Assembly: GCA_947462335.1 (NCBI GenBank)
Contig: OX381716.1
Location: forward strand, 10,674,861-10,738,860
Origin: Harmothoe impar
Lineage: Eukaryota > Annelida > Polychaeta > Phyllodocida > Polynoidae
Direction of reading: 5' to 3'
Length of the DNA: 64,000 nt
Made by a program: the position numbers and the translations under genes. Each line of letters begins with the position of its first letter. Positions within the stretch are counted from its first letter, which is position 1. The notes under the pieces are model-generated. The model ran no database searches. It saw only the letters and a list, made by a program, of their open reading frames with translations, and was not told where the DNA came from. Positions 29,317 through 38,879 of this stretch are shown in pieces.

Positions 29317-29676
29317 TAGAGCTAAGCTACTTACTGACCCTGTTCAGCTGCCGCCGGCTGGCCGGCGGCCATTCACAAAGAGAAACAAAAGACATAAGGC
29401 ATGACGTTTTCAGCTGGATCCCTTTCCCCCCTTTTGAGAGATCGACTGTCATGAGCTAAGCCGCTTACCACCCTGTTCAGCAATTCAACGCGCATTAGCT
29501 GTATAAAGGATTAACCGGTTGCTGCCGTCGACTGACCGGCGGCCATTCACAAAGACATAAGGTATGACGTTTTCAGCTGGATCCCTTTTTTGAGGGATCC
29601 ACTGTCATGAGCTAAGCCACTTACCACCCTGTTCAGCCATTCAGCGCGCGTTAGCTGTATAAAGGATTAACGGTGA
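29317..29676. repeat. Tandem ~150-bp repeats in the divergent promoter of Polinton 2
   Basis: Two and a half units start AGCTAAGC(T/C)(A/G)CTTAC...CCCTGTTCAGC (29317, ~29454, ~29608). Shared blocks are CCATTCACAAAG, ATGACGTTTTCAGCTGGATC and GGATCCACTGTCATG; units 2 and 3 have GCTGTATAAAGGATTAA, a TATA-like word. They lie between the divergently transcribed PC4-like and death-domain genes and may be duplicated control regions or a replication/packaging site. Confidence 0.65.
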
Positions 29677-30170
29677 TGAGCTTAGAGTGTGTATACAAAA
29701 AAAAACTACAGGAGGCGTGTGGCGTGAAGCAGGACCCCCCTAAGACGAACGTGTCTGTCTGTGAGTAGAGGCGTGTGCATGTGGTGAGCGACTTAAGTGT
29801 AAGACAAAAAAAAAATCACCACCTCCTGCCGTGGTGAGTAGACCGAGCCGGCCAGGCGGCGGCGGCCGGCTAGTTCAATAGGGAGGGGTGACAGCTGACT
29901 AAGGCTGTGCATGAAAAAAATCCGATTTTCACCTGACCTCTGACGTTTGTTACAATGAATGTCAGAGGGAGGGAGACGTCCTCAGGTAGGGGGTAGGAGG
30001 TAAGGCTATGGATGAGGAAGAAACACCGTTTTCAGCTGGTCTCCACGGATAGCGATGACACACCCCTCGTCATCTAAGCTCTTAAGGAGCGGAGCGGTTG
30101 AAAAAAGCGTCATGCGGACAGGTCGCTACACAGCTGGAGTGCTGTTGGAAATGGGATTAAACTCCCTCTG
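29677..30170. other. Divergent intergenic region of Polinton 2
   Basis: No ORF. Includes GGCGGCGGCCGGC and a further TTTTCAGCTGGTC block (about 30029) related to the tandem repeats. Probably upstream control sequence of the death-domain gene. Confidence 0.4.
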
Positions 30171-30179
30171 TATAAAAAG
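30171..30179 (+). promoter_or_regulatory. TATA box of the death-domain gene
   Basis: TATAAAAAG lies 155 bp before the ATG at 30326; the leader between them is mostly a (CCG)n tract. Confidence 0.5.
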
Positions 30180-30235
30180 CTCTGATTTCTGTTGGAAAAA
30201 AACCATATCGCCTCTGACCACAGTAACGTCTACTA

Positions 30236-30241
30236 CCACCA

Positions 30242-30288
<47 letters not shown>

Positions 30289-30316
30289 GCCGCCGCCGCC
30301 GCCACCGCCGCCAAGA
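30236..30316. repeat. (CCG/CCA)n microsatellite in the leader of the death-domain gene
   Basis: About 80 bp of CCGCCGCC with CCA interruptions, just before the ATG. In one frame it reads as poly-Ala, in others as Arg or Pro; these are repeat artefacts. Confidence 0.85.
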
Positions 30317-30325
30317 CGAGACGAG

Positions 30326-31066
30326 ATGGCTCAAGCTATTCCACTTTCAAGCTCGCCTTCACCGCCTTGTCCACCTGAAAAAAAGTTAATGCGGCTTGAC
30401 GACGTGAGACGCGCGAGGCAGACCGATGGGGAGAACAGAGAGGTAGGACAGCGGCGGTTAGCCTATAGCGACGCCTTGCTTCGTCAACTAGGTAAAGAGT
30501 TGAGCGGCTGTTGGAGAGAGTTGGGCAGTAGCTTAAAAGTTACCGCCGCCCGTATGGATGCTCTAGTAGAGCGCAGTGTCAAGACACCGGAGGAGCTGTG
30601 TACGGCGATGTTCCGAGTCTGGTGGGGTGAAACCCCGCATCGTCATAGATGGGGAGAGCTCGGTCGCGTCTTCACCCGCATTAGACGCGTGGAACTGTTG
30701 GCTCAGTGGATGTCCCTTCTCCACAGACAGGGGTTGGATTTCAAAAACCCCGACTCGCGCGCGATGCATAAGCACTTGGGCACCCTCGGCAGACGTCTAG
30801 GTAGCAGGTGGAAAGAGGTGGGGGACCATTTAAAATTGTCGCCTGAGAGGTTAGATAAGATCGCTGAAGAATGCGAATACGGAGGAAGTCCCGCTGAGTG
30901 GGCCTTCCGAGTGTTGAAAATGTGGCAAGATGAAGCTGACGGTGCCGGCGGTACACCTTTTGAACTCCTTCGAGTGTTGACTGAGGACATGGGAAAGTTT
31001 GACCTCGGCATCGCGATATTACTTGACTTTATCAAGCAAGAAACAACGAGAACGACGGACATGTGA
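30326..31066 (+). CDS. Tandem death-domain protein of Polinton 2
   Basis: 246 residues from ATG 30326, the only + strand gene of the element, intact. After a Ser/Pro-rich start come two similar six-helix units. The first, ~49-127, has LGKELSGCWRELGSSLKVTA, then RMDALVERS, FRVWWGE and LGRVFTRIRRVELLAQWM. The second, ~146-235, has LGRRLGSRWKEVGDHLKLSP, then RLDKIAEEC, FRVLKMWQD and LLRVLTEDMGKFDLGIAIL. Each shows the death-fold pattern (L...L...W..LG..L.l....ld.i, a 'vl..W' helix, then 'L...L......d.a..l'). Death domains assemble complexes in apoptotic and Toll/NF-kB-type signalling, so a decoy or scaffold against host defence is a reasonable inference. No caspase, kinase or TIR domain is attached. 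It could instead be a captured host adaptor fragment. Confidence 0.75.
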   Translation: MAQAIPLSSSPSPPCPPEKKLMRLDDVRRARQTDGENREVGQRRLAYSDALLRQLGKELSGCWRELGSSLKVTAARMDALVERSVKTPEELCTAMFRVWWGETPHRHRWGELGRVFTRIRRVELLAQWMSLLHRQGLDFKNPDSRAMHKHLGTLGRRLGSRWKEVGDHLKLSPERLDKIAEECEYGGSPAEWAFRVLKMWQDEADGAGGTPFELLRVLTEDMGKFDLGIAILLDFIKQETTRTTDM

Positions 31067-31222
31067 ATTGTTGTGTTTTATTTTCATACGTCTTCTTTAT
31101 TAGTAAGTAAAAAAAAAAATATATATATCATAACAATTAAGACGCGCGCCCTCTTAAAGTGTCACTTCCTCCAGTCACAGCTGATCGCCTCATCGAAGCA
31201 CGTGATAAACAAAAAAAAACGA

Positions 31223-31264
31223 AGAGACACGCTTCTTCCTCTCGAGAGGAAGAAGCGTGTCTCT
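31223..31264. repeat. 42-bp perfect palindrome
   Basis: Half-site AGAGACACGCTTCTTCCTCTC followed directly by its reverse complement, with CTCGAG at the centre and no loop. It sits about 160 bp after the death-domain stop inside the right terminal region and is not found at the left end. Confidence 0.9.
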
Positions 31265-31318
31265 CGATTGAAATCTTTTTCTTTTCTTTTTTTCTTAAAA
31301 GAGACAAACGCCCCTTAG

Positions 31319-31472
31319 AGTGCCCCCCCACCCCCCTAGAGTGCCCCCCTCCCCCCTCCCCCCCTCCCCCCCACCACTCGCCCCATGCATCCTAAAAGCG
31401 CCCCCCTCCCCATGCATCTTAAAGGGGCCCCCCTCCCCTTCCCTCCCCTCCCCTCCCCTCCCCCCCCTTTAT
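31319..31472. repeat. C-rich tracts (G-quadruplex-prone on the - strand)
   Basis: Many runs of five to eight C separated by short A/T spacers (about 31323-31377 and 31432-31468), interrupted by CCATGCATC and TTAGAGTGCC repeats. The - strand could fold into G-quadruplexes. Confidence 0.75.
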
Positions 31473-31607
31473 ACACTCTAAAGAACGCTTCTACCTAGTT
31501 CAATAAGTCACTTCCAGTCGCTCGTAAAACAATAAAAAATGAAAAAAAAAAACAAACTTATATCGTAGTGTTTTTTATTAGTTTACCGAAAAAAATAAGA
31601 GACTCGC

Positions 31608-31755
31608 CTCCTTCTCCTCCTCCTCCTCCTCCTCCTCCTCCTCCTCCTCCTCCAAAAAAAAAGATATCACATTTTAAAGCGCGTGACCCCTTAAAGACGC
31701 TCATCTCTTCATTAAGTCGCGTGACGTCACTTCTTCTTCTTCTTCTTCTTCTTCC
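31608..31755. repeat. (TCC)n and (CTT)n microsatellites in the right TIR
   Basis: A pure TCC run (31608-31653) and a CTT run (31729-31755) separated by TTTTAAAGCGCGTGACCCC. The ORFs across them are repeat artefacts. Confidence 0.9.
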
Positions 31756-32160
31756 GGTCACGTGATCAATCAGGTCACTTCCGGTCACGTGATCCTCAAT
31801 CAAGTCACTCACTTCCGGTTGGCCATTAGGTCATGTGACGTCACTTCCGGTCACGTGACTCATCAGGTCACTTCCGGTCACGTGATCCTAAAGTAGGTCA
31901 TATGACGTCACTTCCGGTCCCCTAAGTAGGTCATATGACGTCACTTCCGGTCCATAAGTAGGTCATATGACCTCACTTCCGGTCACATGACCAAATGGCG
32001 GCCTCTGATTGGCTAACTAGGTCACGTGACCTCACCACTAATCCCCTAAGTAGGTCACTTCCGGTCACGTGACCAAATGGAGGCCTCTGATTGGCTGCAG
32101 GTCGATTGAGTAATAAACAGTACTTAACTATAGTCCCGTTCCGATACATACTATACTACT

Positions 32161-32335
32161 GATGTCCAAGGGGGTAAATGTCCTAGTGTGTAAAAGTTCT
32201 AGGGGGTAGATGTCCTAGGGGGTAGATGTCCAGGAGGTAAATGGCAGGGGGTAAATGTCCAGGGGTAGATGTCCAGGGGGGTAAATGGCAGGGGGTAGAT
32301 GTCCAGGGGATAGATGTCCAGGGGAGTACTCGTCC
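32161..32335. repeat. GGGGTAGATGTCC minisatellite (Polinton 2 target)
   Basis: About ten variants of GGGGGTAGATGTCCA or GGGGTAAATGTCC. The Polinton target duplication GATGTC is part of the unit. Confidence 0.85.
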
Positions 32336-32384
32336 TGACACCCTGTGATCTAGACATAATGGTCTTAATAATTTATTGTGTAAA

Positions 32385-32570
32385 CCCTGCAAACAAGATC
32401 TCAAGCGGAACTTGTGCAATTTTGTAGAACCTCTTTTTTTTAAACCTTTTTTTTAATTTTCTTGTGCCACATTTCTGGTTATTTCCAGAGTTAAACTCGG
32501 GAAATACATGTAACCATAAATATTTATAAACGTTTCTAACTTGGTTGATTCTTGGGTTCTGTTTGCAGGG
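32385..32570. repeat. MITE, CCCTCCAAAC family (short form)
   Basis: CCCTGCAAACAAGATCTCAA at the left, GGGTTCTGTTTGCAGGG at the right; middle largely deleted relative to the copies at 21.7 and 55.4 kb. Confidence 0.7.
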
Positions 32571-33288
32571 TATGCATTGTTTGAGTTCAGGAAAGTGGTC
32601 ACTTCTTTCTCATACGTCATTCCCAAATCTGCACTTCAGGTGCCTAACAGGCGCAGGAAATGAAATACCTTTGGAATTACCCTGGCTAAGAAAATAATCA
32701 ACTCAAAGTAATCAAATTTATTTGAAATTACAGGTGAGAGAGTAAAACCTTCACAATTCATTAGTTTCATTCCCATTTTCCCTTTTTGTATGCACAGTGC
32801 TTTAGTACACTCACAAAGGCTACATTCATGCATTATACATTATAGATCAAGATGACGAAGGACAACAGATATTTAAGCATTAAATGCAGCCCTTAAGAGT
32901 TTGGAAATTATGAGTACTGTAGTAGGTTATTTGAGCACCGGGCTCATAATTGATTTAAAAGAGGGCTGAACTGTGCAGCCAAATGTATGCTTTCCGCATA
33001 CTACACCAATTTTAGGAGTTAAGACTTTATAGATATTCAAAAGCTGGGAAGTCTTAGCTATATACTTTAATATTATTCCAAATATGGCGTCAATTGGCAT
33101 CATCTGTAAATCTTCAATCGTGTTTTTAATTAAAGATTTGCAAAGGTAACAATGTTTTTTTTCCTCGAAATATGCTAAAATTTAAAAATCTAAATTAGCC
33201 GACATACCAACTTTTAAGGTTAAGTAAATTGTCAAGGTCCCAAGACCATATATGCCATAAGGGCTTAGGGAGGGAACTGAACACCTCA
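32571..33288. other. No gene seen
   Basis: AT-rich non-coding sequence; nothing beyond short low-complexity runs. Confidence 0.5.
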
Positions 33289-33985
33289 CAGATCTCCATC
33301 CAGACAGAACTCAATAATCACACAAGTTAGAAACGTCCGCATTTCCCCAGAAACACACAAGCTGTATGCACAAGATAGACACGGGAGATTCTCAAGAATA
33401 GTGAAAGTTCCTAGTGACATGTTCAATGGTGACGTGTATTTCCCGAGTTTTACTGGTGCTAATAACCAGAAATTCCACAAGTAGAATGAAAACCTCTATT
33501 TCACAAGTTTTGCTGCAAGAAATGACACAGAATATAAAAGAAGAAAATTTCCAAAAAAGTTTTAAAAAAACCTTTAAAAAACACAGAAATGCGAGCCTCA
33601 CTGTCCCTAAAAAACACTCAATTCTGATAGGGCCAAATAAAAAAAAAGGTTTATTTCAGGTTACCCGACCCTACCTAGCAAAACAGGGCCGACCCTAAAA
33701 GGTTTTATGCAATTTTGAAAAAAAAAATTGGGTCATTTTTGGACTATTTAAGGGTCGATCTGATCGTTCACGAGTCGAGGCGGTCGTCGGCGAGTCGGCA
33801 TTGTAGTTTGTGAGTCGATTTCCAGGTACTTCTTGGGCTAAAGTAAAAAAAAAAAATTAAAATATTAAAAATACGACCTACCTACCCTAGATTTTCAAAC
33901 CATGTAACCCGAAACACACCTTTTTTTTTGGCCTAGTCAGGCAGTGCTCAGTGTTTTTTAGGGTCAATGAAGCTAGCATTTCTGT
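33289..33985. repeat. CCCTCCAAAC-family MITE interrupted by a foldback element
   Basis: 33289-33570 is a MITE copy with the usual blocks (ACACAAGTTAGAAACGTCCG, CCTAGTGACATGTTCAATGG). At about 33577 a second element starts CACAGAAATGCGAGCCTCAC and ends with the inverted complement (GAAGCTAGCATTTCTGTG, ~33967-33984) around CAGGTTACCCGACCCTACC. A fragment related to its interior is at about 39105-39175. Confidence 0.65.
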
Positions 33986-35065
33986 GCGTGTACCACCCGG
34001 TGCTTTCCAATGCTTCCATTTCCCACCATGTCGTAGCGCTCTCACACTAACAACCAATTTCCTGTTCCGGAAAACATCAAATTAGATTTCACAGTACCAA
34101 TCATTTTGGCTAATACACCAACATTTCCAAGCTCAAGCCTGCTTGCGGGACCGGATCTCTTTTACTGAGTGAGGATATCATTTACGTATACCGTAGTTAG
34201 AATTTTCCTTTCCAGGTCAAATAGGTTGATTTTTAAACCTGTTGTGAAAATATGAGCACTCCCCTAAGGGCTACATGAAGGGTGAGGCCACTCATAAAAG
34301 AAAGTCGTTTCTCATTACTAAGTACTGAAAAATATGACGACAGTGTTTTTATTTAATTTCTTTTTTTTTTGTAATTTTGGGCTAAAATAAATAGGGAAAT
34401 TTGGACTTTTCGCAATCAATTTTTTCATTTTAGTAATTCAGAATTTATCAGCAAAAGTTGTTATAATGCAAGTTATTCCTAGCTGACTGCATTACTGACA
34501 GCATGAGCTTTAAATTGATAGCATATTTGCCAATATTTTTCCAATTTTAACATATTTTTCATCAAAAATGTAAAAAAAAAAAAAAAAAAAATACTCCCCA
34601 AATCACTATTTTTATGATGCGCGGTGATGGAAAACAACTTTTTATTTCAATGGCCTTATATACCAGTAATCAGGTCACCCATTTTCCTCTGTCAGGTGAG
34701 GAAATTAACTTCCTTGTGGGGGGTTCTGCTGGCAACTTCACGTCAACTTCTACATTACCCTTTAAGGGTGCATGTCGCTTTAAGGTTGCCATTTGTCGTT
34801 ATGATGCACTGGTGCATTGGTGCATTGGTGCATCATGCCGATCGTTCAGGAGCATCTCCACCTCATAGGGTCAGCATGTTGCTTGAATGCAGCACTGGTG
34901 AGTAACTCGCCAGGGCTGCATTCATGCATCATGACAACCAAGAGCATCATGCCATCCTTAAAGGGTTAATGGCCACAGAGTGCATCAATGCATTATGCCT
35001 TAGGTCAGCATGAATGCAGCCTTAGTGAGAAACTCGCCAAGGCTGCATTGAAGCACCAAGCTGAC
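33986..35065. other. No gene seen; GCATCATGMCGACC-type repeat fragments
   Basis: From about 34790 to 35050 short units such as GGTGCATTGGTGCATCATGC and GGCTGCATTCATGCATCATG recur. The same units appear around 36.9, 39.9, 42.0, 43.5, 60.0 and 62.5 kb. Open frames at 34614-34905 lie in this repeat. Confidence 0.5.
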
Positions 35066-35560
35066 GGCTCAGTCTCACGACTTTGTAACAATCGGATCGG
35101 CTTTGACCGGGTGACGTCTTTGACCGGTCGATGTCTTTGACCAGCTGACGTCTTTGACTGGCCGACATCTTTGACCGGGAGGCTAGAAAAAGTAACTTTT
35201 AATTTTTTATTTTTTTCCATATCTTTACTAATAGAGAAAATGTGTGGATGGTTATTGGATAATACTTTGGACAGTGTAGCTCTTCAAATTCCACATGATA
35301 TAGAAAGTGATGTCTTTGACCCGGCAGAGGAAGAAATATAACACTATGCTATGATGCATGTAAAAGAGCCTAGATATAAATATAACAAATAAATGTTGTT
35401 TCATATAGTGTGAAAATATCCTTTGACGTTTTCCACCTATTTCTTACTCTATAGGTCTTATTTATCCTATAATAACGTCGCCCGGTCAAAGACGTCACCC
35501 AGTCAAAGACGTCACCCGGTCAAAGATGATCAAATTGTTACAAAGTCGTGAGAATGAGCC
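35066..35560. repeat. GGCTGTGTCTCAC family, copy B
   Basis: Inverted ends GGCTCAGTCTCACGACTTTG / GTTACAAAGTCGTGAG...GAGCC, flanked by TGAC on both sides (35062-35065, 35561-35564). Subterminal arrays TCTTTGACCGGGTGACG point inward from both ends in opposite orientation. Confidence 0.8.
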
Positions 35561-35970
35561 TGACACTGTAGCATTTCCAGATACCCGGCATAATGAAGCG
35601 TTGGTGAGTTACTTGCAAGGGTCACATTGGTGCATCATGATGACAAATGTCGCTTTTTACGACAAACTGTCATTATAGGGTGAAGAACATTATGGGTGGT
35701 TTTAGATTTGTGATTTCCAAGTAAACATAGTTCTTAGAAACAGAAGCTATGCCTATCTCTGACAGACATAAAAATGCTAATTAACTAGACATGTCATTCC
35801 CATTGCTGTATTCCCGGGTAAAACAGTGTCTTCTCAGTCTATGCGCAAACTTTTTCATCCCAATGGGCATTCGGTCTTGCAAATTTTCAATATTTAAGGA
35901 CTGGCTACATTTTTGGAGGACCGGATAGCCACGTATTTGATGATTTCTGCATTTTAAGTATAAAAGAGTT
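35561..35970. other. No gene seen
   Basis: Non-coding spacer between two MITEs; no features to report. Confidence 0.45.
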
Positions 35971-36534
35971 TTGTCCATTAAAGGTATACAACACAATCTA
36001 CGCATACGGCACCTGGTGGCAAAAACCGAAACTACCTGCAACCATGATATTTGCCAATTTCTCTTACTTGTATGTCATGATCTACCTTTATCTACCATTT
36101 ATGTGCCTTACCTTGGCATTTTACATATCTTCATTACTATATTTCCCTTTTGCCATGCCCATAGGCTTGTACAGTGCATATATTAATTTTTATTTTTATT
36201 AATTCAGGATAATTTCATTTTGCCCGTGACCCCATAATTTCTTGTTTTCAGCATGTTCCTAATGATCATATAAATGCATGCCTGCATTTTCATTGAAAAA
36301 TTGTTGGGAGTTTATTTTTTGTGTGGAAAATTGTAGAAAAATATGATTTTCTCATGAGGGCCTATACGTAATGCACTCACATGGGAATGCCCTCTGAAAG
36401 ACAAATAAACCCCGTGACATAGGCCTTTTTTCTTTTCTTTGTGTTCCATAAGCATCAGGCTAACATCTCTAAGAGTCATTAAGATACATTGTTGGTCGAT
36501 CTAGAATTAGCTAGATTGTGTTGTATACCTTTAA
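35971..36534. repeat. TTAA-flanked MITE, AGGTATACAACACAATCTA ends
   Basis: TTAA-AGGTATACAACACAATCTA at the left and its exact inverted complement ...TAGATTGTGTTGTATACCT-TTAA at the right. A truncated copy with the same end is at 45491-45575. TTAA duplication points to piggyBac/Kolobok mobilisation. Confidence 0.8.
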
Positions 36535-38780
36535 AAATGCAATTTATTTGAAATCATTTATGGCCAAATCAGGATAGATATAATAGTCTTACACAGTATA
36601 TTGACATACATGCTTCAGCTATAGAAACCCAACTGAATTCTTCTAGATCAGAAAAGCCCAATATGTGACTGGACATTCGGTCCTGCTACACTTGTAAATC
36701 TACTGGACAGGTGGCATTTTAAAAGGACATTGCCACTGTCCTGCATGTTTCGCTAAGACTGTCTTCTCTATCAAGGCTAATATCAAACACTGTGTCACAA
36801 CCAATGAGGGTGATGCCCATCACCCTCATTACAAATGGCAGCTTCTTGTAAATAAATCACAAGGAAGGGAGAAATAACTACTGTAACAGACTTTGAGGAC
36901 GCCAGTGCTGTATTCAAGCACCATGCCCAGCATACGGGGTTAAGACACTCTTATGTGGTCTGCATGACACTTGAATGCAGCCTCAGCGATATAAGCCACG
37001 GCTAGTACGTAAATCAGATCACCGGTGCGGCTTATAGGATCGGCCTAGAGTCGGTGTACGCAAGGTCTTACGGTAGTATAGATTATCCTTAGTTGATATT
37101 GACCACCTCCAGGGGTTGCAGTAGTGAAGGGAATACCATAAATGAGTCCACTTTATTTTGGTAATAGACTGTCAATGTGTGCTAAACAGAGTTCCATCTA
37201 CTCCTAATAATCTTGACTTTTTAATCAGGTCAACATTAAATGTTGATAGATTTAAATTCAAATTTTATTTAAAAGGATGTGCTTCAAGTTACCTGATTTT
37301 CTCTCGACGGAATGATGCTGATGCAATTTTCTGTTTTGAGGAAGTTCATTAGTCAATGCAAATTATCTCATACGTTTTCTGGTACTTTAAATCAATTTCG
37401 ACGTATTCTTAAACATGCATGAGGGGTCTCAGGTGCCGCCGTAGGTTGCAATTAGGGAGGTTTGGCTGTAAAGTGGATGTGTTACACAACTCCTGTACAT
37501 AATCTAGTCCACTTAAGGGTAGCCACTGACGCTGGTCCGGCAGCCAACAGCGTCGAGCGCTCCAGCCCAATTACATCTGTCGGCTGCAATGGGCCCAACA
37601 ATTTTGTATCTAATAATTGTCTATCTATATAACGGTTCGAGCGTTTATATGAGTATATACTGGAGTGGGGTCTCTCGGGCGCTGCCGTTGTTGTTACCCG
37701 GTCAGCGCGGGAAGGGTTTGGTTCTGCTTCCGCCCTATAGGTGGCGTTTGGGTAATGCTCCGCCGCCGCGGTATCCAGCCAAAGTCGATTTGAAAATTTT
37801 TAATCAGGTCAACGTTGGGCCTGGACAATTTTGTATCTAATAATTGTGACCTACTTAGAAAATGATCCAGGATCCTGGATCATTTCTTAATGAGATAGGT
37901 CAACCACTGATTGGTAAGCCATGGTCACATGATCATGACTGATGTTGTGTATGGCCTCATGGGTTCGAATCCCGCCTTGGCAAAACGTAGGTCCGTTTTT
38001 TTATATTATTTATTTGGCCCTTTTGAAGCATAATTACCCCTAAACTGGGATAGTAATATTACATATTACATATTTGGATGGGGACAATAGTGTAATAGAT
38101 GTGCATTCAACTTGGACTGCCCTGATATTACGAAATCAAAACCTTCACATATTGGATGTACGTGGGCAACAATGTAATGACTGATAAAGATATGCCAAAT
38201 GATTATATTACAACATAGAATTCAATTCAAACTCTCATCAAATAACAGAATAGTTGGTTATACTGTACCACAGGCTCACATTTCACATTAACTTGATGTA
38301 CAAATGAAAATTCCCTTTGTTGTACATGTATGAAGGGAGTGGTCATTTTAAATCTACAACATTAATAGCCCTAAGTATTCATATCATCCATTTTCCAGTC
38401 CCTTACTTCACTTCAATTTCCTCTAAACATCTGTACTCCGAGTTCTTAGACAAGGAGGGTCTTTCGGAATGGACTCGTCAGTCTTCACCATTAGATTTTC
38501 GTCAACAGGGCAATATTTGCAATTGACGAGGATATTTGTAGCTGGCAAAAATGTGATATTTACATTAATTTTCTATAGATTTCAACAGGAAATCTTGTGA
38601 AATTTTTTTACTGATGGTCGTCAAACAGGTTTTGTCACATCATCATTTGTCTACGATCTGTAATTTGTTCTGAAAGAGCCTCCTGTTGTTGTAATTTTGG
38701 TGTAGCCTTTAATACTACACATTAGGCTTTAAAAAAAAGATCAGATGGCTTATTCTCCGCTAATGGCTTTGGTAAACGTA
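36535..38780. other. No gene seen; repeat fragments
   Basis: Contains an AAGCCG-family fragment (about 36985-37085). At 37969-37981, GGGTTCGAATCCC resembles a Pol III B box, but no convincing A box or cloverleaf accompanies it, so it is probably a SINE remnant. Two related pieces with ACAATTTTGTATCTAATAATTG lie at about 37597 and 37825. Confidence 0.4.
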
Positions 38781-38879
38781 TTAAAGTGACATGATCACCG
38801 AGCGTACCCCAGTCACAATTCTAGTACTGTACCAGTGTACTATGGGGCTAAGTGTGAGTGGTGAGAATGTCCCTTTAAG
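38781..38879. repeat. Short MITE at a TTAA target, copy 2
   Basis: TTAAAGTGACATGATCACCG ... GAGAATGTCCCTTTAA, same element as 6958-7056 and 45044-45142. Confidence 0.7.

Larger units (their letters stand above)
31065..32160 (-). repeat. Right terminal inverted repeat region of Polinton 2
   Basis: Inverted relative to 22739-23290. It contains a dense array of CACTTCCGG (eight between 31750 and 32075), CACGTG (six), TGACGTCA (four) and GATTGGCT (two), then the shared terminal ~100 bp. Inner parts hold a palindrome, C-rich tracts and (TCC)n/(CTT)n microsatellites, making it longer than the left repeat. AATAAA at about 31532 may end the death-domain transcript. Confidence 0.85.
22733..32166. mobile_element. 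Complete compact Polinton 2 with 6-bp target duplication
   Basis: Element 22739-32160 (9422 bp) bounded by AGTAGTATAGTATG / CATACTATACTACT and flanked on both sides by GATGTC (22733-22738, 32161-32166). AG...CT termini and 6-bp duplications are diagnostic of Polintons. Genes: DNA polymerase B (-), a long protein with PC4-like tail (-), a tandem death-domain protein (+). Integrase, FtsK-type ATPase, protease and capsid genes are absent, and no remnant was found in the remaining space. It is therefore either a deletion derivative mobilised in trans or a specialised small replicon. The termini match Polinton 1. Confidence 0.93.

Noticed and set aside
34614..34905. Two overlapping frames near 34.6-34.9 kb
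   Set aside because: Built on the dispersed GCATCATG/GGTGCATTGG repeat; no protein family features.
37960..37990. tRNA gene at GGGTTCGAATCCC
   Set aside because: Only the B-box/T-loop is present; no A box at proper distance, no acceptor stem pairing.
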